Origin: an uncultured Bacilli bacterium
GTDB taxonomy: Bacteria > Bacillota_I > Bacilli_A > RF39 > UBA660
DNA: 22,880 nt
Direction of reading: 5' to 3'
Assembly (NCBI GenBank): GCA_947628445.1
Contig: CANQZX010000009.1
Span: 1-22,880 of the forward strand
Position 1 is the first letter of the stretch. Each line of letters opens with the position of its first letter. Position numbers and translations under genes: made by a program. Below the pieces are notes generated by a model. It did no database searches and was not told the origin of the DNA. It was given only the letters and a program-made list of their open reading frames with translations. This document shows positions 15,222 to 22,880 of this stretch, piece after piece.

Positions 15222-15230
15222 ATTATACCA
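15222..15230 (-). promoter_or_regulatory. Extended -10 promoter of the LCP gene
   Basis: The minus strand reads TGGTATAAT, an extended -10 with a perfect TATAAT, about 24 bases before the ATG at 15198. The T tract of the dacF terminator fills the -35 position. Confidence 0.6.
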
Positions 15231-15238
15231 TATCAGTG

Positions 15239-15263
15239 AAAAAAATCTCTAAAAAAGAGATTT
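15239..15263 (-). terminator. dacF intrinsic terminator
   Basis: The minus strand reads AAATCTCT, a loop of T, AGAGATTT, then more T, starting at the dacF stop codon. Confidence 0.85.
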
Positions 15264-16419
15264 AATTTTTCAAAATTGTTTTGCCGGCGACTAAAGTTTT
15301 CACATTTTTTAGCCAGTAATCGAGGATATTAGCTTTAGCAATATCTTCTTTAATAGTTAAATCAACCTCATCGATAATATTGCCTTCATTATCAATTATT
15401 TCCGCTTGCCCAATCACATTACCTTTTTGTACTGGAGCTTTTACTTTTGTTACTTTAATATTAAAAGTATATTTAGGAATATCATCAGTATTTTTTAATA
15501 ATTCCGTAGCATCATTTACTAAAACAACCGAAGTATATTCTTTTTTGCCTCCTTCAATTCGTACTTGACCTAAAATTTCATTTTTAGTTTTTATGGTATT
15601 TAATTTAAAGGTATTAAAACCATAGTTTAATAAACGAACGGTATCGGCACTACGGTTTTCGGTAGTATCTTCCCCCATCACCACACTAATTAAGCGCAGA
15701 TTTCCTTTTTGAGCCGTGGCGGTTAAGCAATAACCCGCGGCATTGGTAAAGCCGGTTTTTAAGCCATCGACGCCTTCATAAAAACGCACTAATTTATTAG
15801 TATTAACTAACCAGGTTTTAGAACCATCATTTTTTTCTAAATATTCTTCATAAATACTAGTATATTTTAAGATGTCAGGATGCTTTAATAAATTAAAAGC
15901 AATCGTAGCCATATCGCGCGCTGTCGAAACATGCCCTTCAGTATCAAGACCATGGGCATTAACAAAGAACGTATTAGTGGCCCCAATTTCTTTGAGCCGT
16001 TTATTAATCATTTCGACAAAAGAATTTTGGCTGCCCGCAATTTTTTCGGCCATGGCAACCACCGCATCATTCCCGCTGGCAATGGAAATACCTTTTAAAA
16101 GTTGTTCGACGGTATAAACTTCACCGGCTTCCAGAAACACTTGCGAACCACCCATACTCGCCGCCTCTTCACTTATAGCTACTTGATCCGTTAATTTTAA
16201 TTTCCCCGCATCAATTTGTTCCATGATTATGAGCATACTTGCCAATTTAGTCATGGAAGCCGGTGGTAATTTTTCATCGGCATTTTTTTCATACATTACT
16301 TTACCAATGGATGCATCAATTAAAATAGCACTTTTAGCCGTCGGTGTTAAATCTTCTGCCGCATGCACTGGCATAATTAAAATTATTAAAGACCATAAAC
16401 TTAATAAAATTTTTTTCAT
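15262..16419 (-). CDS. dacF: D-alanyl-D-alanine carboxypeptidase, DacF-like
   Basis: Secreted low-molecular-weight penicillin-binding protein that trims the terminal D-Ala from peptidoglycan stem peptides. A signal peptide (KKILLSLWSLIILIMPVHAA) leads the 385-residue protein. The three serine-peptidase motifs are present: SMTK (SxxK), SGN (SxN) and KTGFT (KTG). GGSQVFLEAGE is characteristic of the DacF group. A C-terminal domain (about 275-385) follows, as in PBP5-type enzymes, with a possible amphipathic end. ATG at 16419 has AGGGG seven bases upstream; the TTG at 16425 is within the spacer. In Bacillus dacF stands just before spoIIAA and is made in the forespore; here two surface genes come between. 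A CATACTA forespore-type -10 lies upstream. Confidence 0.92.
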   Translation of the reverse strand: MKKILLSLWSLIILIMPVHAAEDLTPTAKSAILIDASIGKVMYEKNADEKLPPASMTKLASMLIIMEQIDAGKLKLTDQVAISEEAASMGGSQVFLEAGEVYTVEQLLKGISIASGNDAVVAMAEKIAGSQNSFVEMINKRLKEIGATNTFFVNAHGLDTEGHVSTARDMATIAFNLLKHPDILKYTSIYEEYLEKNDGSKTWLVNTNKLVRFYEGVDGLKTGFTNAAGYCLTATAQKGNLRLISVVMGEDTTENRSADTVRLLNYGFNTFKLNTIKTKNEILGQVRIEGGKKEYTSVVLVNDATELLKNTDDIPKYTFNIKVTKVKAPVQKGNVIGQAEIIDNEGNIIDEVDLTIKEDIAKANILDYWLKNVKTLVAGKTILKN

Positions 16420-16438
16420 TTCCAAACCCCTATTAAAT

Positions 16439-16445
16439 TAGTATG
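16439..16445 (-). promoter_or_regulatory. Candidate forespore -10 of dacF
   Basis: The minus strand reads CATACTA, the consensus sigma-F/sigma-G -10, 20 bases before the dacF ATG. No good -35 is found at 17-18 bases; a GTAATA lies 15 bases upstream. Forespore expression of dacF is known in Bacillus. Confidence 0.35.
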
Positions 16446-16462
16446 AAACATCTTTTGATTTA

Positions 16463-17032
16463 TTACTGGTTACTTTTAGTTAACGTAAAGTTTAAAATTA
16501 ATCTGTTTTCTTTACCTAAACAGGTTATTAAAGTCAAAATAGGCTGATTCTTAGCTCTTTTTAGGCGAACATATTCTGATTTAGTTTCTTCCGTAACATC
16601 ATATAATGTAAAGGAAAAAGTTTGATTATGATAGTAAATGTAAGCTTTGTCACCAATTTTTAAGTTTTTTAAGTTTTTAAAAAAAGATATTTTACTTGTT
16701 CCCGAATGAGCTGCTAAAATAAGATGTTGCAGATCTTCTTCCGTAAAAATAGAACCCGCGATAAGTTCAACATTAGATTGTACATTATTATATGGTGAGT
16801 TTAAGGAATAAACTGGTCTTTTTAAACCAATCTGAGGAATACTTAAAATCAATAAAGGTTCTTCTTTCTTTTTTTCAGTCTTGGTTTCTAATTGGATGGG
16901 AAAAGCATCATAAGTTGCATTTTCGTGGGCATAATAATTTATATTTTCTTTTTCCCTTTTTGGTAAAAAAACTAAAAAAATACTTAAAATTAGCAAAATT
17001 AAACTAGCAAGAATTTTTCCGTTTAAGTTCAT
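16463..17032 (-). CDS. Sortase (probably class D)
   Basis: Membrane-bound cysteine transpeptidase that cuts a sorting signal and joins the protein to the cell wall. The 189-residue protein has an N-terminal membrane helix (about 8-23) and the sortase barrel. The catalytic triad is visible: H109 in LILAAHSGTS, C171 in LTLITCLGKE and R177. The size and the LSIPQIGLKRPVYSL start of the barrel fit class D best, but class is inferred. It overlaps the end of the SpaA adhesin gene by 29 bases, so the adhesin is the obvious substrate. I chose ATG at 17032, five bases after GGGG; a GTG at 17038 is possible. It is the only sortase here. Confidence 0.9.
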   Translation of the reverse strand: MNLNGKILASLILLILSIFLVFLPKREKENINYYAHENATYDAFPIQLETKTEKKKEEPLLILSIPQIGLKRPVYSLNSPYNNVQSNVELIAGSIFTEEDLQHLILAAHSGTSKISFFKNLKNLKIGDKAYIYYHNQTFSFTLYDVTEETKSEYVRLKRAKNQPILTLITCLGKENRLILNFTLTKSNQ

Positions 17033-20009
17033 AGCCACCCCAACCTAGTAACATAATAATTAAAATAAAGGAACTGGCTGATGTGCTATTGGCTAAAGTA
17101 TCTGGAACCTCGATGATAATTTCATCATCTTGCATATTAATAGTAATTACATCGCCATCTTGCGTAATAGCAAAAGCAATTTGTTCTTCGCTTAAAACAT
17201 AGCCTTCCGGAGCTTGCAATTCTTTAATATAATATTCTCCATAGGGTAAATCTATTGCAATTTGACCATTTTCATCCGTGGTTAATTCCCTTATTAATTC
17301 ATTAGTTGCCGCATCATATAAACCAATTACAGTATTAGCCAAAAACTCTCCCGTAACAGCATCTATTTTGGTAAATTTCAATGTCCCCATTATCTTTTGA
17401 TTTGACATAATAATTGAAATTTCTTCACCATCTGCTTGGATTTCGAAAGGAATTATCTTTGAAGTTAAAATATATCCTGGTTGAGGCTTTAATTCTTTTA
17501 AATAATATTTACCATACGGTAAAGTTATTGTAAATTGGCCATTTTCATCGGTAGTTAATTCCCTTATTAGTTCATTAGTTGCCGCATCATATAAACCAAT
17601 TACAGTATTAGCCAAAAACTCTCCCGTAGCAGCATCAGTTTTGAAAAATTTCAATGTTCCCATTATCTTTTGATTAGATAGAGTTAACGAAATATCTTCG
17701 GTATCTTCTCGTATTTCTAAAGGAATATTTTGTACATCTATAATATAGCCCGCCAGTGTCTTAGTTTCTTTTAAATAATATTTTCCCACCGGTAAAGTTA
17801 TATTTATTACGCCATCCTCATTTGTCCATAAAGGCATGATTAATTCATCATTTTCATCATACAAATTATAACAAACACCTGGAAGTAAGAGATGACTTTG
17901 CCGATCTGCTTTTCTTATCGTGACATCCTTCTTTATTAAATAATTAGTAAGTTCATAACTTTGCTTTACCACGGCTGTATGTTGATCTTGATATTTTAAA
18001 TCAACATCATAGATTTTCGAATCCAAAATATAGCCTGGCCAAGTTGCTAATTCTTTTAAATAGTATTTTCCTAAAGGTAAATCTTCAATTTTTATTTGCC
18101 CATCCTCATCGGTTAAATACTTGCCAATTAAAGCATCTTTTTGATAAATAATTTTACCAAAATTATCATATATATCTTCTTTAGCATATAAGCCAAAGCT
18201 AATACTTGCTAAAGGGATAAAACTATAATCATAATGTTGCCCATCAAAATTAAATATTTCCCCCTGCTTAGTTATAAGAATCTCTCCTTTAACCGGCTGG
18301 TTCCCAAATTCAATTTCAATTACTTTGCCATATTTTGCTGTATCAATAAAATCTGAATTTTTATCGATAGTAAATTCAATTTTTTGTTTGTTCCATAGAT
18401 AACCAGGTATGGGCGCATCGACCTCTTCTAAAATATAGGTTCCACTTTCTAAAATAAATGGCGTAATTAAAACTCCATCTGCATCAGTTTCAAAGGTATC
18501 TATAGTTTGCCGATGCGGATAAACGATATCTTCCGTGACATAACAATTATTATTTTTATCAAATATTTTGAACTTAACACCGGACAGAGGAATAACCCGA
18601 CCCGTTTCTAAATCATATTTAATAACTTTTAACCGCGCGGTTATTATATCATCGGCAAAAACTTGCGTTATGGTTTCTTTTTGGGTTGCTTTAAAATGAT
18701 AATCGGTCAATTTTTCACAATTTAAAGTATCCGTTATTTGTCTTAAAATATAATTACCATAGGGCAATTCAAAAAACATTTTACCTTCCTGATCAGTTGT
18801 CGTTTTCGTAATTAACTGGCCTTGTTCATTATATATTGCAAACTCGACATTGGCCTCCGGCTTAAGAGCACCTGTTTTAGCCGAGGCATATACTTTAATA
18901 AAATTAAACTTTGTTTTAATGACATGTTCTTTAACTTGTAAAACAATTTCTTCTCCCCCTTGAGTATTTTCAAAGTAATGCTTTGTTAAATCAAGTTCAT
19001 AACCTAAACTAGGACTAATTTCTTGTACATAGTAGCGTCCATAATCTAAAAAATTAGGACTGGAAGCCATACCGTTTTCATTAGTTGTCACTTTTTCTAA
19101 CAAAGTACCATCTTCTTGGTAAATACCATAAACGGCGCCTTGTAAACTAGCATTTCCTTGACCTTGAGCTTTATTAGTTTCATCATCTACTTTATTTAAA
19201 GTTACTTTAGCCCCTTCCCCTTTAACGGACATCGAAAAGCTCACCGGATAGGCTTCCCCAGTTACTAAAATATTTTGCCATCCCGGATTGCGATATACTT
19301 TATACTCACTATCGTATTTAGTTTCTTTAATAAAACTAATGGTAATTAAATTTTGGGAATGCGTAGTAATGTTTAAAGAATTAGTTTCTTTATCAATACT
19401 GACAGTTGCTCCCGCATCATTTTCCACTTTAAAATCTTTTAAAACCCCATTGGTATCTTGAATAGTGATAGTTTTTCCTAAAGGAATCGTTTGAGTTTGA
19501 CCAGCGAAAGAGGGAACCACATCATGATTATCTACTAATCTTTGGATTTCGGTTTTTTCAGTATCTACTGATACGGGTTGCCCCGTTCCTCGGCTCCCGG
19601 TATTAAACTCAATATATGAGCCCTTCACAATTTTTTCCCAAATTAAGGCCTGAGTTGCCGCCCGATAATTTAGGGTTTGATGACCCGGGTAATCATAACC
19701 ATAATAAGCATATAAAACAATATCGCGTTTGATTTCTTCCTTTAAGCCCGTTTCACCCCAGCTACTTTCTGAATACCCGGTACTTCCGGCATAAACACCG
19801 GGTTCGATACAATAGGCAGCCTTGCCATCTAAGAAAAAATTTTTTAATGATCCCGGATAGTAATCTGAACCATCAGCATTTTTTCGTTCATAATAATAAA
19901 GGGACTTTTCACTTGATAATGTTGCCGCCCGACCTATAAGAAGATTACTACTCATTAATAGGATAAATACTCCTACGAAAAAGAAAAACTTTTTACTTAA
20001 AAATTTCAC
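17004..20009 (-). CDS. Thioester adhesin with SpaA repeats and VPDTL sorting signal
   Basis: A 1001-residue cell-wall-anchored surface protein. Signal peptide at about 1-28 (FFFFVGVFILLMSSNLLIG...RAA). The next domain is of the TQXA/thioester type: C67 in AAYCIEPG and Q120 in RAATQALIW are the expected Cys-Gln pair, which in related Gram-positive adhesins forms a reactive internal thioester that can bind host targets covalently. About seven SpaA/Cna-B-like domains follow from residue 265 to 960, many with the Lys early in the domain and a YYLKE motif late in it that form isopeptide bonds. The C-terminus has VPDTL (968-972), a hydrophobic helix and a KRKN tail: a non-canonical LPxTG-type signal. 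The start is GTG with GGAGG upstream. The lone sortase and absence of a pilin motif argue for a single-molecule adhesin, not a pilus. Confidence 0.92.
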   Translation of the reverse strand: MKFLSKKFFFFVGVFILLMSSNLLIGRAATLSSEKSLYYYERKNADGSDYYPGSLKNFFLDGKAAYCIEPGVYAGSTGYSESSWGETGLKEEIKRDIVLYAYYGYDYPGHQTLNYRAATQALIWEKIVKGSYIEFNTGSRGTGQPVSVDTEKTEIQRLVDNHDVVPSFAGQTQTIPLGKTITIQDTNGVLKDFKVENDAGATVSIDKETNSLNITTHSQNLITISFIKETKYDSEYKVYRNPGWQNILVTGEAYPVSFSMSVKGEGAKVTLNKVDDETNKAQGQGNASLQGAVYGIYQEDGTLLEKVTTNENGMASSPNFLDYGRYYVQEISPSLGYELDLTKHYFENTQGGEEIVLQVKEHVIKTKFNFIKVYASAKTGALKPEANVEFAIYNEQGQLITKTTTDQEGKMFFELPYGNYILRQITDTLNCEKLTDYHFKATQKETITQVFADDIITARLKVIKYDLETGRVIPLSGVKFKIFDKNNNCYVTEDIVYPHRQTIDTFETDADGVLITPFILESGTYILEEVDAPIPGYLWNKQKIEFTIDKNSDFIDTAKYGKVIEIEFGNQPVKGEILITKQGEIFNFDGQHYDYSFIPLASISFGLYAKEDIYDNFGKIIYQKDALIGKYLTDEDGQIKIEDLPLGKYYLKELATWPGYILDSKIYDVDLKYQDQHTAVVKQSYELTNYLIKKDVTIRKADRQSHLLLPGVCYNLYDENDELIMPLWTNEDGVINITLPVGKYYLKETKTLAGYIIDVQNIPLEIREDTEDISLTLSNQKIMGTLKFFKTDAATGEFLANTVIGLYDAATNELIRELTTDENGQFTITLPYGKYYLKELKPQPGYILTSKIIPFEIQADGEEISIIMSNQKIMGTLKFTKIDAVTGEFLANTVIGLYDAATNELIRELTTDENGQIAIDLPYGEYYIKELQAPEGYVLSEEQIAFAITQDGDVITINMQDDEIIIEVPDTLANSTSASSFILIIMLLGWGGYELKRKNSC
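17262..17673 (-). repeat. Tandem near-identical SpaA segment (273-base period)
   Basis: Bases 17262-17400 and 17535-17673 are direct copies 273 bases (91 codons) apart and agree at roughly nine bases in ten. They encode the last two SpaA domains, including an unchanged NTVIGLYDAATNELIRELTT block. The other SpaA domains are much more diverged, so this duplication is recent. Confidence 0.9.
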
Positions 20010-20054
20010 TTATTTTTTCCTCCTCTCATCAAAAACTTCTTGTTTAAAATAAGT

Positions 20055-20789
20055 TTAAATTGTTAAATAATTTTTTATTTTTTCAAAAGTAGTATCGCCT
20101 ATCCCCTTAACATTCTTTAAAGCATCAATTGTGGCAAAATTACCTTGCTCTTGCCGATAAGCTACAATAGCTTGGGCCTTAACCTCGCCGATGCCTGGTA
20201 AATTTAAAAAATCTTGCACTGTTGCTGTATTTATATTGATTATTGTGGGCTTTTTTTCACTGCTGGAACTGTTAGTTTTGGTTGTAGTTGAACAGGTACT
20301 CGCACTCGGAAAAGTCGTTATTTTTTCCGTACTACTAACAATTACACTATACCCATTTTCGAGACACTTTTTAATATCGTAACCATCAATATAACAAATC
20401 TCATAATTGGGCGTTACTTTTAATTGGCCGTATTCTTCTTGGGTATAAATATAAATAACCATTTCGGCGGCAACTTTTTGACTTAAATTAATATTTTCTG
20501 GATAAGCATTAGCCAATAAGCCCCCGCTTTGCTTAATGACATCATCTATAACATCATCTCTTGCCATTTCATAAATTCCGGGTTTATTTATCGCTCCCTT
20601 AATTTCTACGGTTAATGTCGCAGGTGCGGCTTGTTCGGCCTGAGTTACTAAAGCCACAGATTCTTCTTTATTACTTAGTTTATTTCTGGTAGCAATTAAA
20701 CGCCAAACCATGGCTACTTCACCAAATAAAACTATTAACAACAGACCAACAACAAAATAGTATGAATTTCTCTTGATGTATGAAAGCAC
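20055..20789 (-). CDS. comEA: ComEA-like DNA-binding competence protein
   Basis: A 244-residue membrane-anchored DNA receptor for natural transformation. The N-terminal helix (YYFVVGLLLIVLFGEVAMVW) anchors it, with the rest outside. An SLBB domain lies at about 58-115 (VEIKGAINKPGIYEM, VIKQSGGLL), then a region with two Cys (ICYIDGYDIKKC), a Ser/Thr-rich linker and a C-terminal helix-hairpin-helix pair (ININTATVQDFLNLPGIGE and KNVKGIGDTTFEKIKNYL) that binds DNA. The start is GTG with AAGGAGG upstream. comEC, its usual neighbour, is not downstream; instead the adhesin gene follows after 45 bases, with no terminator between them. A general DNA-binding surface role is possible if competence genes are absent. 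Confidence 0.88.
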   Translation of the reverse strand: MLSYIKRNSYYFVVGLLLIVLFGEVAMVWRLIATRNKLSNKEESVALVTQAEQAAPATLTVEIKGAINKPGIYEMARDDVIDDVIKQSGGLLANAYPENINLSQKVAAEMVIYIYTQEEYGQLKVTPNYEICYIDGYDIKKCLENGYSVIVSSTEKITTFPSASTCSTTTKTNSSSSEKKPTIININTATVQDFLNLPGIGEVKAQAIVAYRQEQGNFATIDALKNVKGIGDTTFEKIKNYLTI

Positions 20790-20820
20790 ATTTTCCTCCT
20801 TTCACTTATACTATTTCCGC

Positions 20821-20841
20821 AAAAAGGGGCTTTTCCTTTTT
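20821..20841 (-). terminator. Weak hairpin before comEA
   Basis: AAAAAGG and CCTTTTT are seven-base inverted arms around a seven-base loop. It follows the ylxM terminator and could be a backup terminator or part of the comEA control region. I cannot tell which. Confidence 0.35.
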
Positions 20842-20850
20842 TTGGGCAAT

Positions 20851-20882
20851 AAAAAAATCAAAAATTAATTAATCTTTGATTT
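20851..20882 (-). terminator. ylxM intrinsic terminator
   Basis: On the minus strand AAATCAAA pairs with TTTGATTT, closing an AT-rich loop, and a run of T follows. It begins at the ylxM stop codon, and so ends the nudix-ftsY-ylxM transcript. Confidence 0.75.
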
Positions 20883-21190
20883 TATTTATCGAATATTATG
20901 CGTTTAATTTTAGACTTTATATAGTTTATATCATTACTTTCTAAAACTTGAGCTATTTGTTCTTGTTTAGCATAAAGTTGTAAATTTTTTTCTAAAGCCT
21001 CTAATTTGCTTTCGCTCGTTTTAATGGAATTACCAATAAAACTTTTGGTAACCTTTAATCGATCGGCAATTTCTTGCATCGTTAAATTTTCTCGATAATA
21101 CAAAGCAAAGATGTCGGCATTTTTGTCTGTTAAAAACGAACCATATAAATCAAATAAATTATTATAATAAACAAACTTTTCTACCATCAT
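20882..21190 (-). CDS. ylxM: YlxM/p13-like HTH protein
   Basis: A 102-residue YlxM-family protein with a sigma-region-4-like helix-turn-helix (LTDKNADIFALYYRENLTMQ, EIADRLKVTKSFIGNSI). In Gram-positive bacteria it is encoded with ffh or ftsY and stimulates the signal recognition particle. ATG at 21190 overlaps the ftsY TGA, with AAGGA six bases upstream in ftsY; ATG at 21187 is the alternative. In most Firmicutes ffh comes next, but here a terminator and comEA follow, so ffh must be elsewhere. Confidence 0.88.
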   Translation of the reverse strand: MMVEKFVYYNNLFDLYGSFLTDKNADIFALYYRENLTMQEIADRLKVTKSFIGNSIKTSESKLEALEKNLQLYAKQEQIAQVLESNDINYIKSKIKRIIFDK

Positions 21191-22173
21191 AAACAATCCT
21201 TAAATAAACCATAAATATAATCTTCGATATCAAAAGGAATTAAATCGGTCATGGCCTCACCCAAACCAACAAACTTAACCGGCAAATTAACCGATTCTTT
21301 AATCGCCAAGACAATTCCCCCTTTGGCTGTACCATCTAATTTGGTTAAGACTAAACCCGTAATATTGGTAATTTCTTTAAAGGCCTCGGCTTGCATTATC
21401 CCATTTTGGCCGGTTGAAGCATCAATTACCAAAAGCGTTTCATGAGGGGCGCCAGGAATAATTTTCCCAATTACTTTATTAATTTTTTCTAACTCTTGCA
21501 TTAAATTAACTTTATTTTGCAACCTTCCGGCCGTATCGATAAAAACAACTTCGGCTTGTTCTTTTAAAGCCATTTGTAATCCATCATACACTACGCCCGC
21601 GGGATCAATTTGTTCGGCCCCATAAAATAAAGAATCCGTCCGTTCCGCCCAAATTTTTAATTGTTCAACAGCGCCTGCTCGGAAAGTATCCCCGGCAATC
21701 ATCATCACTTTTTTACCTTCTTGCCGATATTTATATGCGAGTTTCGCAATAGTTGTAGTTTTCCCAACGCCATTAACTCCCACCATTAAAATAACGGTTG
21801 GACCAGAACTAGCAAAATTAATTTTATCAGTTAAAGATTCATTACCAACATAAATAATAAATAATTCATCGACAATAACTTCTTGCAATTCTTGGGGATT
21901 GGTTATATTTTCACTTTTCACTCTTTTCCGTAAGCGTTCCATAAAATTCATAACCGTATTAACCCCAATATCGGCCATGATTAAAATATTTTCTAATTCT
22001 TCAAAATAGGCCTCATCTATTTTTTTAAACTTTAAACCTAAAACATTTAATTCATTAACAAAATTTTTCCGGGTTTCTTTTAAACCCGCATCATATTTAG
22101 CAATTTGTTCTTTTTGCTCTTCGTCTTTATTTTTCGTTTTAATAATATCTTTTAATTTACTAAAAATTCCCAT
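21187..22173 (-). CDS. ftsY: Signal recognition particle receptor FtsY
   Basis: The SRP receptor GTPase, which docks ribosome-SRP complexes at the membrane for protein insertion. The 328-residue protein has a short charged N-terminal region (KLKDIIKTKNKDEEQKEQ) instead of a long A domain, as is common in Gram-positives, then the N domain (about 30-110) and the NG GTPase domain. All nucleotide motifs are present: GVNGVGKTTT (P-loop), GDTFRAGAVEQL (insertion box region), DTAGR (G3) and TKLDGTAKGG (G4 and closing loop). ATG at 22173 has GGAG upstream. It follows the Nudix gene by nine bases and overlaps ylxM by four, giving a tight operon. Confidence 0.97.
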   Translation of the reverse strand: MGIFSKLKDIIKTKNKDEEQKEQIAKYDAGLKETRKNFVNELNVLGLKFKKIDEAYFEELENILIMADIGVNTVMNFMERLRKRVKSENITNPQELQEVIVDELFIIYVGNESLTDKINFASSGPTVILMVGVNGVGKTTTIAKLAYKYRQEGKKVMMIAGDTFRAGAVEQLKIWAERTDSLFYGAEQIDPAGVVYDGLQMALKEQAEVVFIDTAGRLQNKVNLMQELEKINKVIGKIIPGAPHETLLVIDASTGQNGIMQAEAFKEITNITGLVLTKLDGTAKGGIVLAIKESVNLPVKFVGLGEAMTDLIPFDIEDYIYGLFKDCL

Positions 22174-22182
22174 TTTTTTCTC

Positions 22183-22743
22183 CTATCTTTTTTCTCTTTG
22201 TAATTTTCGAATTATTTTCGCATGAACTGGTTTAATAAAGGGCACAATAGTATCATCCATGGCCGCTTCAAAATTTAACCATTTTACACCTTTGCTTTCC
22301 TCTTCCCGAAAGATAAGGGGTATATCTTCATTAGCTTCCATTAAAAATAAGCAATCTAAATGTTCATGACTCGAAACAAACACGCCATTTTTTATATGAC
22401 CGTAGGTAGGAATTACCTGAATAGCAAAAATATTTTGATCTAAGATTCGAGCTTTCAATCCGGTTTCTTCTTCTACTTCTCTTTGGACTACGCTTAATAA
22501 ATCTTCTTCGCCATCGGCGTGTCCTCCCGGATACATCCAACCATCATTTATTTTATGATATACAACCACCATTTTAGTCCGTTTTTCATTAACCACTAAA
22601 GCCGAGGCCGTAAAATGACCAAAAATATTGTTTCTTGTTAAAACATCATCAAAAGAATCAAACCACTTTAGCATATAATCTTGATCTTTTTCTTCTTGTT
22701 CACAAAAAGGAACATAACGCAATATTTTTTCACGTAATTCCAT
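22183..22743 (-). CDS. Nudix hydrolase
   Basis: A 186-residue Nudix hydrolase, which cleaves a nucleoside diphosphate linked to another moiety. The Nudix box is complete: GHADGEEDLLSVVQREVEEE followed by TGL fits Gx5Ex7REUxEExGU, with the metal-binding Glu residues present. An N-terminal extension of about 45 residues precedes the core. The substrate cannot be told; the family includes ADP-ribose, dNTP and isoprenoid-related enzymes. ATG at 22743 is likely, but no SD is visible; a GTG at 22752 is an in-frame alternative. It is the first gene of the ftsY-ylxM operon. Confidence 0.92.
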   Translation of the reverse strand: MELREKILRYVPFCEQEEKDQDYMLKWFDSFDDVLTRNNIFGHFTASALVVNEKRTKMVVVYHKINDGWMYPGGHADGEEDLLSVVQREVEEETGLKARILDQNIFAIQVIPTYGHIKNGVFVSSHEHLDCLFLMEANEDIPLIFREEESKGVKWLNFEAAMDDTIVPFIKPVHAKIIRKLQREKR

Positions 22744-22758
22744 AATAATCACACATAT

Positions 22759-22787
22759 ATAATAACAAAATTATCCTTAATCCGCAA
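22759..22787 (-). promoter_or_regulatory. Promoter of the nudix-ftsY-ylxM operon
   Basis: On the minus strand TTGCGG (22782-22787) and TATTAT (22759-22764) are 17 bases apart. Transcription would start about ten bases before the ATG. The remaining bases up to 22880 show no gene. Confidence 0.6.
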
Positions 22788-22880
22788 ACTATTAGGCAAT
22801 ATGGATGTAGTAAACTAGATGTGGGAAAATAAATTTTTTCTAAAATAAAAGAGAAAACACTCAAAATTTTAAAACAGTTA

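Noticed and set aside
16011..16020. Perfect Spo0A ten-mer inside dacF
   Set aside because: It lies deep in the coding region and is explained by the codons for F-V-E-M; no promoter is near. It shows that chance matches occur.
20823..20838. AAAA-N5-TTTT resembling a ComK AT-box before comEA
   Set aside because: One box only, in very AT-rich DNA and inside an inverted repeat. ComK sites need two spaced boxes.
1..22880. tRNA, rRNA, CRISPR array, insertion sequence or 4.5S RNA
   Set aside because: No tRNA-like cloverleaf, regular short direct-repeat array, transposase or SRP RNA near ftsY was seen by eye; a covariance-model search would settle this.

Overview
The window looks like a chromosomal segment of a low-GC, spore-forming Bacillota. 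The likeliest source is an uncultured Bacilli lineage close to Erysipelotrichales or the Mollicutes, such as the RF39-type gut bacteria; that placement is inference. Support comes from the strong AT bias, a T-box leader on thrS, a UvrX/YolD lesion-bypass pair, spoIIA/spoVA sporulation genes, a YlxM-FtsY pair and a sortase-anchored SpaA-type adhesin. TGA is used as a stop (ftsY) and TGG as Trp, so the genetic code is standard and this is not a Mycoplasma. Every gene except the uvrX-yolD pair is on the minus strand, so transcription runs mainly from right to left. No gene-free stretch exceeds 300 bases; the longest, about 270 bases, holds the thrS T-box leader and promoter.

Left part (1-8.1 kb): thrS encodes a threonyl-tRNA synthetase without a TGS domain, behind a T-box riboswitch. 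Upstream is an unusual pair read in one direction. The first gene encodes an 814-residue protein with nine degenerate ~80-residue repeats and a C-terminal sigma-region-4-like HTH. The second encodes a 582-residue sigma-70 factor with a long unknown N-terminus and a C-terminal module that resembles the ParB/Spo0J helix-turn-helix core. Divergent from these, uvrX-yolD form an operon with a LexA-like operator.

Middle (8.1-11.6 kb): a compact sporulation block, spoIIAA-sigF / spoVAC-spoVAD-spoVAE, then a tail-anchored acidic protein. spoIIAB, the anti-sigma kinase gene that normally lies between spoIIAA and sigF, is absent, and the SpoIIAA-like protein carries Lys at the position of the phosphorylated Ser58. 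A perfect 10-base Spo0A box lies upstream of spoIIAA. A sigma-G-type promoter motif overlaps the sigF terminator in front of spoVAC.

Right part (11.7-22.8 kb): cell-surface genes separate dacF from spoIIA. They are a GLUG-repeat surface protein behind a promoter with a (TA)n spacer, and an LCP-family transferase. Beyond dacF lie a sortase, a 1001-residue thioester adhesin with SpaA domains and a VPDTL sorting signal, and comEA. The window ends with ylxM, ftsY and a Nudix hydrolase. The strongest leads are the sigma/repeat-protein pair, the rewired spoIIA locus and the (TA)n promoter.
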